This document shows, one piece after another, positions 1 to 6,883 of a DNA stretch of 9,864 bases. The stretch is taken from positions 1-9,864 of the forward strand of contig JBOGIQ010000221.1 in NCBI GenBank assembly GCA_050742535.1, given 5' to 3'. Position 1 is the first letter of the stretch. Each line of letters begins with the position of its first letter. The stretch comes from Gp6-AA40 sp050742535 (GTDB lineage: Bacteria; Acidobacteriota; Vicinamibacteria; Vicinamibacterales; UBA2999). Below the pieces are notes generated by a model. It was not told the DNA's origin, ran no database searches, and was given only the letters and a program-made list of their open reading frames with translations. Made by a program: the position numbers and the translations under genes.

Positions 1-209
1 ATTGGCTGTCATTGAACCGGTACGATCTGGTGGCGAAGGCCTACGCCAATGCGGACGGCAACTCCGCTCTTCCTTGCGCGCCAGGGCGGATGAGCGAGGC
101 GATCGTGTTCCGCACACGCTCAGAGCGGCGGCGGCCGACCGACACTCCGCCATCCGGGCGGCACGTCACTGTGCGTGCCGTCGTCCTGCGTCAACATAGT
201 CGGGGTCGT
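1..209. other. Non-coding stretch, no gene recognised
   Basis: I see no convincing gene here. The plus-strand reading frames open at about positions 2 and 12 become arginine-rich and run antisense into the hydrolase at 210-926, as expected for shadow frames. The first residues of the frame from position 12 (RYDLVAKAYANAD) look protein-like and could be a gene remnant, but I cannot assign them to a family. A hairpin at 159-180 is listed separately. Confidence 0.4.
157..182 (-). terminator. Possible hairpin terminator after the first hydrolase
   Basis: CGGCACG (159-165) pairs perfectly with CGTGCCG (174-180) across an 8-nt loop, and the stem can extend by one wobble and one GC pair. It lies about 30 nt beyond the stop codon of the minus-strand hydrolase, where a transcript end is expected. 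No T-run follows on the minus strand, so an intrinsic terminator is only possible. Confidence 0.3.
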
Positions 210-926
210 CTACCGCGCTGCCAAAGCTGCGCTCCTCGCGGCCTTCACGATGAGCGCCGCAACCGCCTCCGGCTGTGACACATAGACCGCGTGACTGCCC
301 TCAACCTCGGCAACGGTCGCACCGGCGCGCGTCGACATCGCGCGCTGTGCGGCCGGCGGAATCATCCGGTCGTCTGTCGCGATGAGATACCAGCTGGGTT
401 TCGACCTCCATGCCGGCTCGCTGACGGCACCGGCGAGCGCCTCGACGCCCCACGGCACCTGCGAGTCCGCCATGAATGCCGCGGCGTCCTCGCTCACGTC
501 CGCCGCGAACGACGCCCGAAATTTCGCACGATCGAGAAACAGGTAACCGTCCTGCGGTGGCAGGATCGGAGGCACAGGCGCACCGGGCGGCGGATCTTTG
601 ATCAACGCGGACACAGACTCGCCCTTGTCCGGTGCGAACGCCGCGATATACACGAGACCGGCGACCTTTGGATCATTGCCGGCTTCCGTGATTACGATGC
701 CCCCGTACGAATGGCCAACGAGAATCGCCGGGCCGTTCTGCGCGGCGAGCGAGCGTTTCGTCACTGCGACGTCGTCCGCCAGCGACGTCGTCGGATTTTG
801 GACGATCGAGACGTTGTAACCGTCCTTCTTGAGAATGTCGTAGACCCCCTGCCAGCCGGACCCGTCGACGAACCCTCCGTGTACGAGAACAACGTTTCTG
901 ACGCCCTCAACGTCTCCAGGTGACAT
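210..926 (-). CDS. Alpha/beta hydrolase (EstC-like esterase family)
   Basis: A 238-residue cytoplasmic alpha/beta-hydrolase, close to a minimal single-domain length. The start of the fold shows the oxyanion-loop motif VHGG (residues 15-18). The nucleophile elbow is GHSYGG with Ser73. The acid is probably Asp185 or Asp186 in ATDDRMIP, and the catalytic His is His212 in EGSHAVY. The triad is therefore complete and the enzyme should be active, probably on esters or related small substrates; the substrate cannot be read from sequence. The ATG at 924-926 is well supported: AAAAGGAG lies 6 nt upstream on the minus strand. No signal peptide is visible. It is the last gene of a minus-strand run containing cytochrome P460 and another hydrolase, separated from a hydrolase remnant by about 38 nt. 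Its own strong ribosome binding site implies independent translation. The family assignment is firm, the subfamily less so. Confidence 0.9.
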   Translation of the reverse strand: MSPGDVEGVRNVVLVHGGFVDGSGWQGVYDILKKDGYNVSIVQNPTTSLADDVAVTKRSLAAQNGPAILVGHSYGGIVITEAGNDPKVAGLVYIAAFAPDKGESVSALIKDPPPGAPVPPILPPQDGYLFLDRAKFRASFAADVSEDAAAFMADSQVPWGVEALAGAVSEPAWRSKPSWYLIATDDRMIPPAAQRAMSTRAGATVAEVEGSHAVYVSQPEAVAALIVKAARSAALAAR

Positions 927-964
927 CGAATACTCCTTTTCAGCTTGATTCGCGCCGCGATCGG

Positions 965-1159
965 TCAGGCAAGCGCGGCCTGCAATGCGTCGATGGCCTG
1001 CTGGATCGCCGCTCGCGTGGCCGGTGTGCCCGCGAGCGGGTTCAACATGACGAAGTCGTGAATCGTCCCGTTGTACCGCACCGAGGTCACGCGGACGCCC
1101 GCCCTCATCAGCTTGTCCGCGTACGCCTCGCCTTCGTCGTAGGTTCGAGTGTCATGGAA
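965..1159 (-). pseudogene. C-terminal remnant of an HSL-type alpha/beta hydrolase
   Basis: After the TGA of the upstream hydrolase (1160-1162) the same minus-strand frame stays open for 64 codons to a TGA at 965-967. The translation reads like the last part of hormone-sensitive-lipase family esterases (alpha/beta hydrolase fold 3): DEGEAYADKL, then GVRVTSVRYNG, then the catalytic-histidine motif GTIHDF, and an alanine-rich terminal helix ending QAALA. The family normally has about 300 residues with HGGG and GDSAGG motifs, and none of that N-terminal part is present here. There is no plausible start codon with a ribosome binding site. I read it as the tail of a once complete esterase gene whose 5' part was deleted or replaced. 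The family match is by recognition, without a search. Confidence 0.75.
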
Positions 1160-2002
1160 TCACCCCTGTGTGGTCGAAGCGGCCTGCGGCTGGCGCGTAC
1201 CATGCTTCTCGGCCCACGCCAGTGCATAGTCGGCGATCTCTTCCCACCCCTGCTGGGCGGGCATGAAATGCGAGCGTCCCTTGAATTCCTTGATCTCCGT
1301 GATCGTGTTCGACCTGTAGTGCTTCACGTTCGAGTGTTGGACGGCGGGCGGCATCAAGTGGTCTTCGCTCCCGGAGATGAAGAGAAGGGGCGCGCGGGCG
1401 TCGTTCTTGTAGTCGACCGCGACGTCCTGGGGCCCCGGGATGAAATTCGCCAGCACGCTGTCCCAGAAAATGCCCCCTGAAGCCGGGACGTGATAGCGGT
1501 CGTAGGCGGCGCGCGCGTCCGCTTCGTCGAACGTGTTCGTGAACGCGTAGTGCCATTGCTCGTAGGTGAACCCCACTGCTCTGTGGCGATTCTCGGGATT
1601 CTTCAGCACCGGGAACGTCGACTTGAGCTGCGCCAGCGGCGTGACGCGCACACCTTCCGTCGGTGCAGAGTTGATCGCCACGCCAACTGCCCCATAGCCA
1701 CGATCGAGGAGTAGCTGCACAAAGGCGCCACCCGCCGAATGACCCATGAGGATCGGTGGCGTGTCCAATCGCCCGACAACGGCTTCGAGGTGCACCATGA
1801 TCGCGGGAACCGTGAGACGCTCGACGGGCGATGGATCGCTGTTGAGCGCTTCGACCTCGACCTCGAACCCCGGATACGCTGGAGCGAGCACCCGGTAGCC
1901 CTGGGCTTCATAGCGCGGAATCCAGCGCTCCCAGCTTCGCGGCGTCACCCAGAAGCCATGAACCAGTACGATCGCATCAGGACGTTTTGATGGTGTAGGC
2001 AT
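1160..2002 (-). CDS. Alpha/beta hydrolase
   Basis: A 280-residue soluble alpha/beta-hydrolase. It begins with the strand and oxyanion loop IVLVHGFW (residues 11-18). It has the nucleophile elbow GHSAGG (Ser89), the acid turn SGSEDHLMP (probably Asp214), and a catalytic His in GRSHF (His245). The triad is complete. A cap region rich in aromatic residues lies at about 130-190. The ATG at 2000-2002 has AAGGAG about 8 nt upstream. No signal peptide is seen. It lies 84 nt downstream of the cytochrome P460 gene on the same strand, so co-transcription is possible. The stop codon is followed in the same frame by the remnant of a different hydrolase. The last 15 or so residues (HGTRQPQAASTTQG) are low-complexity, which could be a tail acquired when the downstream sequence was joined. 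Substrate unknown. Confidence 0.9.
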   Translation of the reverse strand: MPTPSKRPDAIVLVHGFWVTPRSWERWIPRYEAQGYRVLAPAYPGFEVEVEALNSDPSPVERLTVPAIMVHLEAVVGRLDTPPILMGHSAGGAFVQLLLDRGYGAVGVAINSAPTEGVRVTPLAQLKSTFPVLKNPENRHRAVGFTYEQWHYAFTNTFDEADARAAYDRYHVPASGGIFWDSVLANFIPGPQDVAVDYKNDARAPLLFISGSEDHLMPPAVQHSNVKHYRSNTITEIKEFKGRSHFMPAQQGWEEIADYALAWAEKHGTRQPQAASTTQG

Positions 2003-2086
2003 GAGTGCGTCTCCTTGTCGGTCACCTTCTGGTGCTCGCTGCCGAGCGTCATCGAACGATCTGCCGGCCTTCGCATACCGCCTCGT

Positions 2087-2638
2087 TCAGCGCTTCCCGT
2101 ACTCAGTAAACACGTAGTCTCTCGCCTTTGCTGCCGTGTGGCAGGCAAACCCGCACGTCGCGTCGTTTCCCTGCGGCGGTGTGCCCGCGGTCGTACCGGG
2201 CGTGAAGGTGTCGGACGCGGCGTTGTAATCGAATACGGCGTATCCCCATCCGCCGCTGTCGGCGAATCGCTTGCTGTCCTTCACCATGAAGTCCACGTTC
2301 ACCAGGTTGCCTGGTACCGTTGCCTCTTTGAAGAACTCGTTCGGCTTCGGGCTCCAATGGACCTTGGCCATCTTGGCCCCGTCTGGAACAGGTTTGCCAT
2401 TGGCGGGGATGCCCGCGCGATACGCGGCGATCATCGCCGGATTGCCGACGATCACCGCCATCACCTTGGGGTTGTGACTCACGGCAATCGTCTCCCATCC
2501 TTCGTATCCTTTGAACTCGGAGAAGGCGAGCCCGCCCGGGACTTTCACCGCGTACTTATCCTGCGCGGCACGCGCCGCGCTGAGGACGAACAGGGACGAC
2601 ATGAGGATGACCAGTGCCGCGATGTGTGGGTGCTTCAT
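2087..2638 (-). CDS. Cytochrome P460 family protein, exported
   Basis: A 183-residue protein with an N-terminal signal peptide: basic start, hydrophobic residues 7-20, likely cleavage after ARA near residue 24. The mature part carries the P460-family pattern: FKGYEGW near residue 42, a lysine-rich stretch GAKMAKVHW at 87-95, VDFMVKDSKRF at 115-125, GGWGYAVFDY at 129-138, and the C-terminal haem motif CGFACH (Cys162, Cys166, His167). Family members are periplasmic c-type haem proteins. The best-studied oxidise hydroxylamine with a lysine-crosslinked haem, while many homologues have unknown roles. The cysteine spacing here is CX3CH instead of CXXCH. The ATG at 2636-2638 has GAGG 8 nt upstream. 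It may head a transcription unit with the two hydrolases. Export and haem binding are well supported, the reaction is not. Confidence 0.88.
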   Translation of the reverse strand: MKHPHIAALVILMSSLFVLSAARAAQDKYAVKVPGGLAFSEFKGYEGWETIAVSHNPKVMAVIVGNPAMIAAYRAGIPANGKPVPDGAKMAKVHWSPKPNEFFKEATVPGNLVNVDFMVKDSKRFADSGGWGYAVFDYNAASDTFTPGTTAGTPPQGNDATCGFACHTAAKARDYVFTEYGKR

Positions 2639-2639
2639 G

Positions 2640-2911
2640 TTGAGAACCTCGCGTTACACGAGCGTGTGGGGCGCGGCACGAGATTCTGCCGCAACAGATT
2701 GGGCGGGGCCAGGACATTGGCGCCCTGGGTTGTACGCGCGGAGGGCGCCCGAACACTATGCGTTACCGGCAAGAGCCAGCTACTCCCGGGTGGGCCGGGC
2801 TTCCGCTACGAACCGGAAGTCCGGCCGCTGCGTTGATCTGCGCTGGCTCGTGCCAGCCGACCATGATTAACGGGAGAACTCTCCCATCGGGACCCGATAG
2901 CGACTTCCTGA
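2640..2911. other. Intergenic region with a series of hairpins
   Basis: No gene is supported here. Four inverted repeats are visible. GGCGCCCT (2719-2726) pairs with AGGGCGCC (2742-2749) over a 15-nt loop. GCTGGC (2842-2847) pairs with GCCAGC (2852-2857) over TCGT. GGGAG (2872-2876) pairs with CTCCC (2881-2885) over AACT. ATCGG (2886-2890) pairs with CCGAT (2894-2898) over three bases. The last three stand in tandem within 57 nt. The region also contains the start of the minus-strand cytochrome P460 transcript, whose promoter I could not identify. Confidence 0.5.
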
Positions 2912-2980
2912 GTGCACTCGTACATTCCGAACATGTCTTGGAACTCGAAGAGCGGGAATGCGGATGGAAACCGTGAGTCC

Positions 2981-3310
2981 GGGTTTCTGGTTATCTTCAC
3001 GCGTGTCGAAGGGCTGCTCCGAGAACGAACACCAGACGCCTCCGATGCGACCTGTGCTCCACTGCGATTCCTTGCGAGTCATGGCGTTCCGCTGGTTCTG
3101 GTGTCGGCGTGGGACGAAACGGACATTCCGAAGCTGCAGAACGATTTCTCACTCGTTCAACCGTTCATCTGAATTGATGGTGCGGCGTTGCACGTGCCGC
3201 GAACGTGGCTGAGTGAGCCGGCTGTTACAACTTCTCCCAGCCGCGAAGCCGAGGCTTGGGAAGTATTTCGATTCTCACCTCCGAGCGTCGGCGCTGCCTT
3301 CCAACTCGTG
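2981..3310 (+). pseudogene. Broken mannosyl-3-phosphoglycerate phosphatase-like (HAD) gene
   Basis: The frame open from about 2912 to 3394 is interrupted only by a TGA at 3170-3172. It reads like the N-terminal half of HAD-family mannosyl-3-phosphoglycerate phosphatases: FLVIFT, then a stretch ending in FLASHGVPLVLVSAW, then DIPKLQ...QPFI, then after the TGA DGAALHVPRTW and WEVFRF. The family's catalytic loop DxDGT is degraded to RVEG followed by LL (from 3002), so both aspartates are gone and one residue is missing. The C-terminal half of the usual roughly 270 residues, with the remaining HAD motifs, is absent. There is no start codon with a ribosome binding site at the expected place. Intact relatives dephosphorylate mannosyl-3-phosphoglycerate to the osmolyte mannosylglycerate. 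This copy cannot do so. Boundaries are approximate, and a glucosyl analogue of the family is an alternative. Confidence 0.7.
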
Positions 3311-3311
3311 A

Positions 3312-3957
3312 GTGCCATGTTTCTGGCCCGCGGCTACGATCCGTTACGTCAGGGACTTCGACCGTATTGCTGCCGAGTTCGAGCGACTGTTTGAGGTCAA
3401 GCGCGCCAAAGTCGCACGGGAAGTCGCTGACATCCTGTCGGGCACGGAGCAGGAACGCGAGAAATATCAGAAGGCCAAACGGAAGTTTCTTCGGAATCTG
3501 CTCAGCAACGACGACCTGCGAAGAAACCCCGCGTTGGTGGATTTCGCTTTGGAGGACGCTACGCTCGGCCTAGCGGCTCGGTACCTCGGGACGCTTCCGT
3601 ATCTAAACCGTGTTGACTTGTTGTATTCAGTGCCGCGCGGGGCGGACGACAATGTGGCCAGCCAACTATTTCACGTGGATCCGGAAGGCCTCACGCAGGT
3701 CAAATTCTTCATCAAAGGGTCCACGTGGCGCCGGCGTCGCGATCGATACGTCCCGGTGTTTGCACCTCGGAAGCCGAGTGCGGCCCGGTGCGTTCCGGCT
3801 GTGCATTTACTTGCAGTACTGCACGACGCGAGAGGCCACCAACGCCTTCGATATCAAACGATTAAGGGGCGATCCGATCCGATATCTCGCTGTGAAGCAC
3901 AGCGCTCGTATGGCGGCGTCTGCGGAGGTTACGGCGCCGCACCAGATGGAATCCTGA
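3312..3957 (+). pseudogene. Broken phytanoyl-CoA dioxygenase (PhyH)-like gene
   Basis: Two frames together give one gene. From 3312 a frame runs through a charged helical segment (RDFDRIAAEFERLFEVKRAK), then GLAARYLGTLPYLNRVDLLYSVPR and the iron-binding HxD motif in FHVDPEGLTQVKFFI (His121, His codon 3672-3674). At about 3714 the homology jumps to the frame ending at 3957. That frame shows GPRGAGVAIDTSRCLHLGSR, with the likely distal iron-ligand His at 3763-3765, and then RLCIYLQYCTTREATNAFD. In PhyH-type 2-oxoglutarate/Fe(II) oxygenases several dozen residues lie between these motifs, so an internal deletion plus frameshift has removed the middle of the double-stranded beta-helix. The 5' end is fused to the phosphatase remnant and has no ribosome binding site. 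The stretch 3958-4090 downstream shows nothing I can assign. Confidence 0.72.
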
Positions 3958-4090
3958 GGCCAACACTTCGGACGGTCTTTGTCGCGGGCCCAGCGGGCCA
4001 GGATGTCTCGACCTGCTCGGAGACCGCTTAGCCTAGACAGACCTGTTGGTCAGCGGGTTGAGCAGTACGTGGAGAACGTGCTGATGGCGC

Positions 4091-4519
4091 TTACGCCGCT
4101 GATTCGCCGAACGGAACCACCTGCACGGCGGCGTCGCGCACTTCGTCGACGAATCGATTCAATACCGAACCCTTTATCAGGATCTCCAAGCGGCGTCGTG
4201 CCGTCTGTCCAAACACCACGTGCGTGATCCCTTCGCGCATCGCGAAAGCGATGAGCCCATCCGCGGGACTGTCTGCCTTGACCCGCACGATCGTGGCGCC
4301 GAGTTGTTCAGCCAAGACAATGTTGCGGTGCAAGGCATCCCGATCGCGAGGCCGAATGTGGCCGGGCGCTTCACGTGGCGTTTCGACATACACGGCGTAC
4401 CAGCGAGCGCCCAGGTGACTGGCGAGGCGTTCGCCCGCAAGGATCACACGCGGCGCGTCCGCCGCTGAACTCATACACACCATTACACGCTCCGGCGTAC
4501 TCCGTACCGCGTCACCCAC
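4091..4519 (-). CDS. Stand-alone KdpD-type Usp-domain protein
   Basis: A 142-residue single Usp domain that resembles the Usp domain inside KdpD more than free UspA proteins. It opens with ERVMVCMSSAADAPRVILAGERLA, continues with ARWYAVYVETP (39-48), then LAEQLGATIVRVKADSPADGLIAFA. It ends with a nucleotide-loop-like THVVFGQTARRR...KGSVLNRFVDEV. The ATP loop G-x2-G-x9-G-S is present as Gly104-x2-Ala107-x9-Gly117-Ser118, with the second glycine replaced. The start is GTG at 4517-4519, supported by AGGA 7 nt upstream. It lies 111 nt downstream of the response regulator on the same strand, and a repeat array sits in that gap. The neighbouring kinase lacks exactly this domain, so it is probably its partner in K+ sensing (inference). 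No membrane segments. Confidence 0.85.
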   Translation of the reverse strand: MGDAVRSTPERVMVCMSSAADAPRVILAGERLASHLGARWYAVYVETPREAPGHIRPRDRDALHRNIVLAEQLGATIVRVKADSPADGLIAFAMREGITHVVFGQTARRRLEILIKGSVLNRFVDEVRDAAVQVVPFGESAA

Positions 4520-4559
4520 GAGCGGATCCTAACGCTCGCCGTTGCTTGTCAGCGCTCTC

Positions 4560-4587
4560 TTTATGAACTCTTTACGGCTTTTTGAGG
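4560..4587. promoter_or_regulatory. KdpE-like direct-repeat site A, upstream of the usp gene
   Basis: TTTATG at 4560-4565 and TTTACG at 4571-4576 are spaced exactly 11 bp, joined by AACTC, with a degenerate third unit (TTGAGG, 4582-4587). The same hexamer array occurs at 6884-6911 and 7257-7284. It lies 41-68 bp upstream of the usp start, between the response regulator and usp genes. Eleven-bp direct repeats are typical of OmpR/PhoB-family dimer sites. This suggests that the usp gene has its own regulated promoter inside the operon. No clear -10 or -35 was found. Confidence 0.6.
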
Positions 4588-4630
4588 ACTTCCTTAGCTG
4601 CCCAACTTCAGTCCACCTGGGGCGTCGTCC

Positions 4631-5314
4631 CTACAAATCAGCGAACCGATAGCCGACCCAGGGTTCGGTCAGGATGTATTTCGGCGATGCCGGGTTGGGC
4701 TCGATTTTCTTGCGCAGCGAGCCGATCAAGACTCGCAGGTGTTCGGGTTGATCGCCCGCGTGCGGTCCCCAGATGGCTTTCAAAAGCGTGCGGTGGGTCA
4801 GGACCCGACCCGGAGACTGCGCCAGATACGTGAGCAGCTCGAATTCCTTCGGGGTCAAGCGGACCTCGTCGCCATTACGCAGGACTCGGAAGCGCTCGCG
4901 ATCAATCACCAGCTCTCCGCGGACGATCGGTTCGCTCGCCGGCGCCGGACTCTCCACGCGCCTCAATGAGGCGCGTATGCGCGCGAGCAGCTCTTCGGCC
5001 CCGAACGGTTTCGTGACGTAGTCGTCAGCTCCAGCATCAAGCGCGCGTACTTTGTCTCCCTCGGCGCCTCGCGCTGAGAGCACCAGAATCGGAACGCTCG
5101 ACGACTGCCGCACGGCCACGCATACGTCAACGCCATCGATGTCCGGGAGGCCAAGATCCAGGACGATCACGTCTGGCTTGTCGCGGTCCACAGTCTCGAG
5201 CGCGGCACGCCCGGTCATCGCAGAGAACACGTCGTATCCTTTCGCGCGCAGCAGCGGGGCGACCGTGCCAATGATGTTTGGTTCGTCGTCAACGATGAGA
5301 ATGCGTGCCCCCAT
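4631..5314 (-). CDS. kdpE: KdpE-like OmpR-family response regulator
   Basis: A 227-residue two-domain transcription factor of normal length. The receiver domain (about 3-118) has the acidic pair Asp9-Asp10 in ILIVDDEPNI, phosphoacceptor Asp53 in VLDLGLPDIDG, Ser80 and Lys102 in KPFGAEELLARIRA. The winged-helix DNA-binding domain (about 130-226) has LTPKEFELLTYLAQSPGRVL, the recognition-helix region LRVLIGSLRKKIE, and the wing TEPWVGYRF, all typical of KdpE. The ATG at 5312-5314 is 2 nt beyond the TAG of the kinase gene and has no clear ribosome binding site, so translation is probably coupled to the kinase. Known KdpE proteins activate kdpFABC; no kdpFABC lies in this window. The three 11-bp repeat arrays nearby are candidate targets, including one in front of kup. 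The family is certain. The orthology to KdpE rests on the DUF4118 kinase partner. Confidence 0.92.
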   Translation of the reverse strand: MGARILIVDDEPNIIGTVAPLLRAKGYDVFSAMTGRAALETVDRDKPDVIVLDLGLPDIDGVDVCVAVRQSSSVPILVLSARGAEGDKVRALDAGADDYVTKPFGAEELLARIRASLRRVESPAPASEPIVRGELVIDRERFRVLRNGDEVRLTPKEFELLTYLAQSPGRVLTHRTLLKAIWGPHAGDQPEHLRVLIGSLRKKIEPNPASPKYILTEPWVGYRFADL

Positions 5315-5316
5315 GA

Positions 5317-6825
5317 CTAGGAGGCGACCGTTGCGACGCGCACGGCCCCAGGAATCGTCAGTGAAAAGATCGCACCAGACGCCGGCGCATTCTCCGCCCG
5401 GATCCGGCCGCCAGCAGCTGACAGCAACCCCTGCGTGATGGAGAGGCCCATACCGGTTCCAAAGGTGGCGTGTCGCGCCGCGCGGCCGCGATAGAAGCGT
5501 TCGAACACGTGTTCAAGCTCGCTCTGATCGAGGCCCGGACCCTGGTCGGTCACCGAAATGTGCAGACCATCCGCTGCCACACGACCGTGAATCAGAATCG
5601 GCTTGTCGACCGGTGAGTAGAGGGCGGCGTTCTCGATGACGTGCGCCAGGGCCACCGACGTCAGGCGTGGGTCAATCTCCACCTCCATCTCGGCATCAGC
5701 CTCGACACGGAGCGCGTGTCCTTCCACGGCGTGCCGCACGTACGCGAGCGCCGCATCGACGACGTCTGCCGCGGTGACCCACTGACGTTCGATGCGGATC
5801 GCGTCGGCGTCGATTCGCGCCATGTCGAGGATGTCCTGGAACAGACGCGTCAACCGCTCGAGTTCGGACATGGCTGCAGCCACCTGAGCGCGGCGCTCGT
5901 ACTCCGGAAGGTCGCCGCGCAGATTCTCCACGGCGACGGTAATCGCCGTAAGAGGCGTGCGCAGATCATGGCTGAGCGACGCGAGAAGGGTGGCCGCCAA
6001 GTCCGCCTTCTGGCGGACGAGCGCTGCGGCATCGCGCTCAGCCAGGAACTGGGCCCGTTCGATCGCAATAGCGACAACACCCGCAACCGCGTCGAGTGTG
6101 CCGATATCGAGCGTCGAAGACGCAGCGGCCAGGAGCCCGACCGCTTTTGTTCCGTGTCTGAGCGGAATGACCACCACCTCATCGCGATCGCCGGTACGGA
6201 GATGACCGCCGTACGCGCGCTGACGGGCATCGAACTCGAGCGTCCCGCGTGCTTGTCTAAGCGCAGTGTTGAGAGTGCTCACGTCGAGCACAAGCTCCGT
6301 GCGGCCACCCTGATAGATGAGCCAGCCCTGATCGTCTGGGAGGCAGACAGCTATTCTGGCCAGCTCAAATCGACGCGCGACGTGGCCGGCGAGCACCTCG
6401 ATCGCACCAGCGGTCTCCGTGGTCAGCAGCACATCTCGGGTCAGATCGAAGAGACGGGTCACCTCGTCCCGCCGGGCGATCGCGTCCCGTGCGCGATCCT
6501 GGGCGGCCGCCGACAAATTGCTGGCAATGAACGCGACGACGATGAAGGCGACCAAGGCAATCCAGTTCTGCGGATCGGCGATGGTGAACGTGCCAAAGGG
6601 AGGGAGGAAGAAGAAGTTGAGCGCCAGCATCGCCAGAAGCGAAACAGCGATAGCGGTCCTCAGCCTGGCGAGTGTGGCAGCGGCAAGTACTGACAGAAGC
6701 AGCGCCAGTGCCGCCGTCGTTGGGCTGACGTTCGGTAGCGCCTTCAACGCAACGGTCACCGCCCCAATCGCGCCGACGCTGCTACCGAAAACGACGATCT
6801 CGTGTGCCCGGCTTTGGCGAAACAT
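5317..6825 (-). CDS. KdpD-like sensor histidine kinase lacking KdpD and Usp domains
   Basis: A membrane histidine kinase of about 502 residues (numbered here from the upstream TTG, total 503). Residues 11-105 form the four-helix DUF4118 segment of KdpD, with the signature NFFFLPPFGTFTI. Residues 125-260 are GAF-like. The dimerisation domain has the H-box LLASLSHDLRTPLTAI with phosphoacceptor His287. The ATPase domain has the N-box VIENAALYSP (Asn400), DQGPGL (428-433), FERFYRG (443-448 region) and GTGMGLS (457-463). All catalytic boxes are intact. E. coli KdpD has about 890 residues and carries an N-terminal ATP-binding sensor domain and a Usp domain, both absent here. A separate Usp protein is encoded downstream. 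The ATG at 6823-6825 is the simplest start; a TTG directly upstream is possible. It heads an operon with the response regulator. A direct-repeat array in its upstream region suggests autoregulation. Confidence 0.93.
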   Translation of the reverse strand: MFRQSRAHEIVVFGSSVGAIGAVTVALKALPNVSPTTAALALLLSVLAAATLARLRTAIAVSLLAMLALNFFFLPPFGTFTIADPQNWIALVAFIVVAFIASNLSAAAQDRARDAIARRDEVTRLFDLTRDVLLTTETAGAIEVLAGHVARRFELARIAVCLPDDQGWLIYQGGRTELVLDVSTLNTALRQARGTLEFDARQRAYGGHLRTGDRDEVVVIPLRHGTKAVGLLAAASSTLDIGTLDAVAGVVAIAIERAQFLAERDAAALVRQKADLAATLLASLSHDLRTPLTAITVAVENLRGDLPEYERRAQVAAAMSELERLTRLFQDILDMARIDADAIRIERQWVTAADVVDAALAYVRHAVEGHALRVEADAEMEVEIDPRLTSVALAHVIENAALYSPVDKPILIHGRVAADGLHISVTDQGPGLDQSELEHVFERFYRGRAARHATFGTGMGLSITQGLLSAAGGRIRAENAPASGAIFSLTIPGAVRVATVAS

Positions 6826-6883
6826 CAACTCACACCAGATTCTGCCACTTGGACGCCCGCGCCCGCGCCGCGCTCGTCAACTT

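Noticed and set aside
12..278. Plus-strand frame beginning with RYDLVAKAYANAD as a gene remnant
   Set aside because: Only about 15 residues look protein-like. The rest is arginine-rich and overlaps the hydrolase antisense. Not enough to name a family.
920..1480. Long plus-strand frame across the hydrolase genes
   Set aside because: It is antisense to the HSL remnant and to the 280-aa hydrolase, which have clear catalytic motifs. Its product is arginine-rich and resembles no family, as expected of a high-GC shadow frame.
2719..2898. Integron attC site or CRISPR repeat
   Set aside because: The hairpins differ in sequence, are not periodic, and lack the conserved attC core ends. No spacer-repeat pattern and no cas or integrase gene in the window.
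3170..3172. In-frame TGA as selenocysteine or programmed readthrough in the phosphatase-like gene
   Set aside because: The catalytic aspartates and the C-terminal half are also missing, so simple pseudogene decay explains the stop. I saw no SECIS-like hairpin just after it.
5641..6693. 350-codon plus-strand frame inside the histidine kinase gene
   Set aside because: Antisense shadow of a kinase with all catalytic boxes. The translation is rich in Arg, His and Glu with no recognisable fold.
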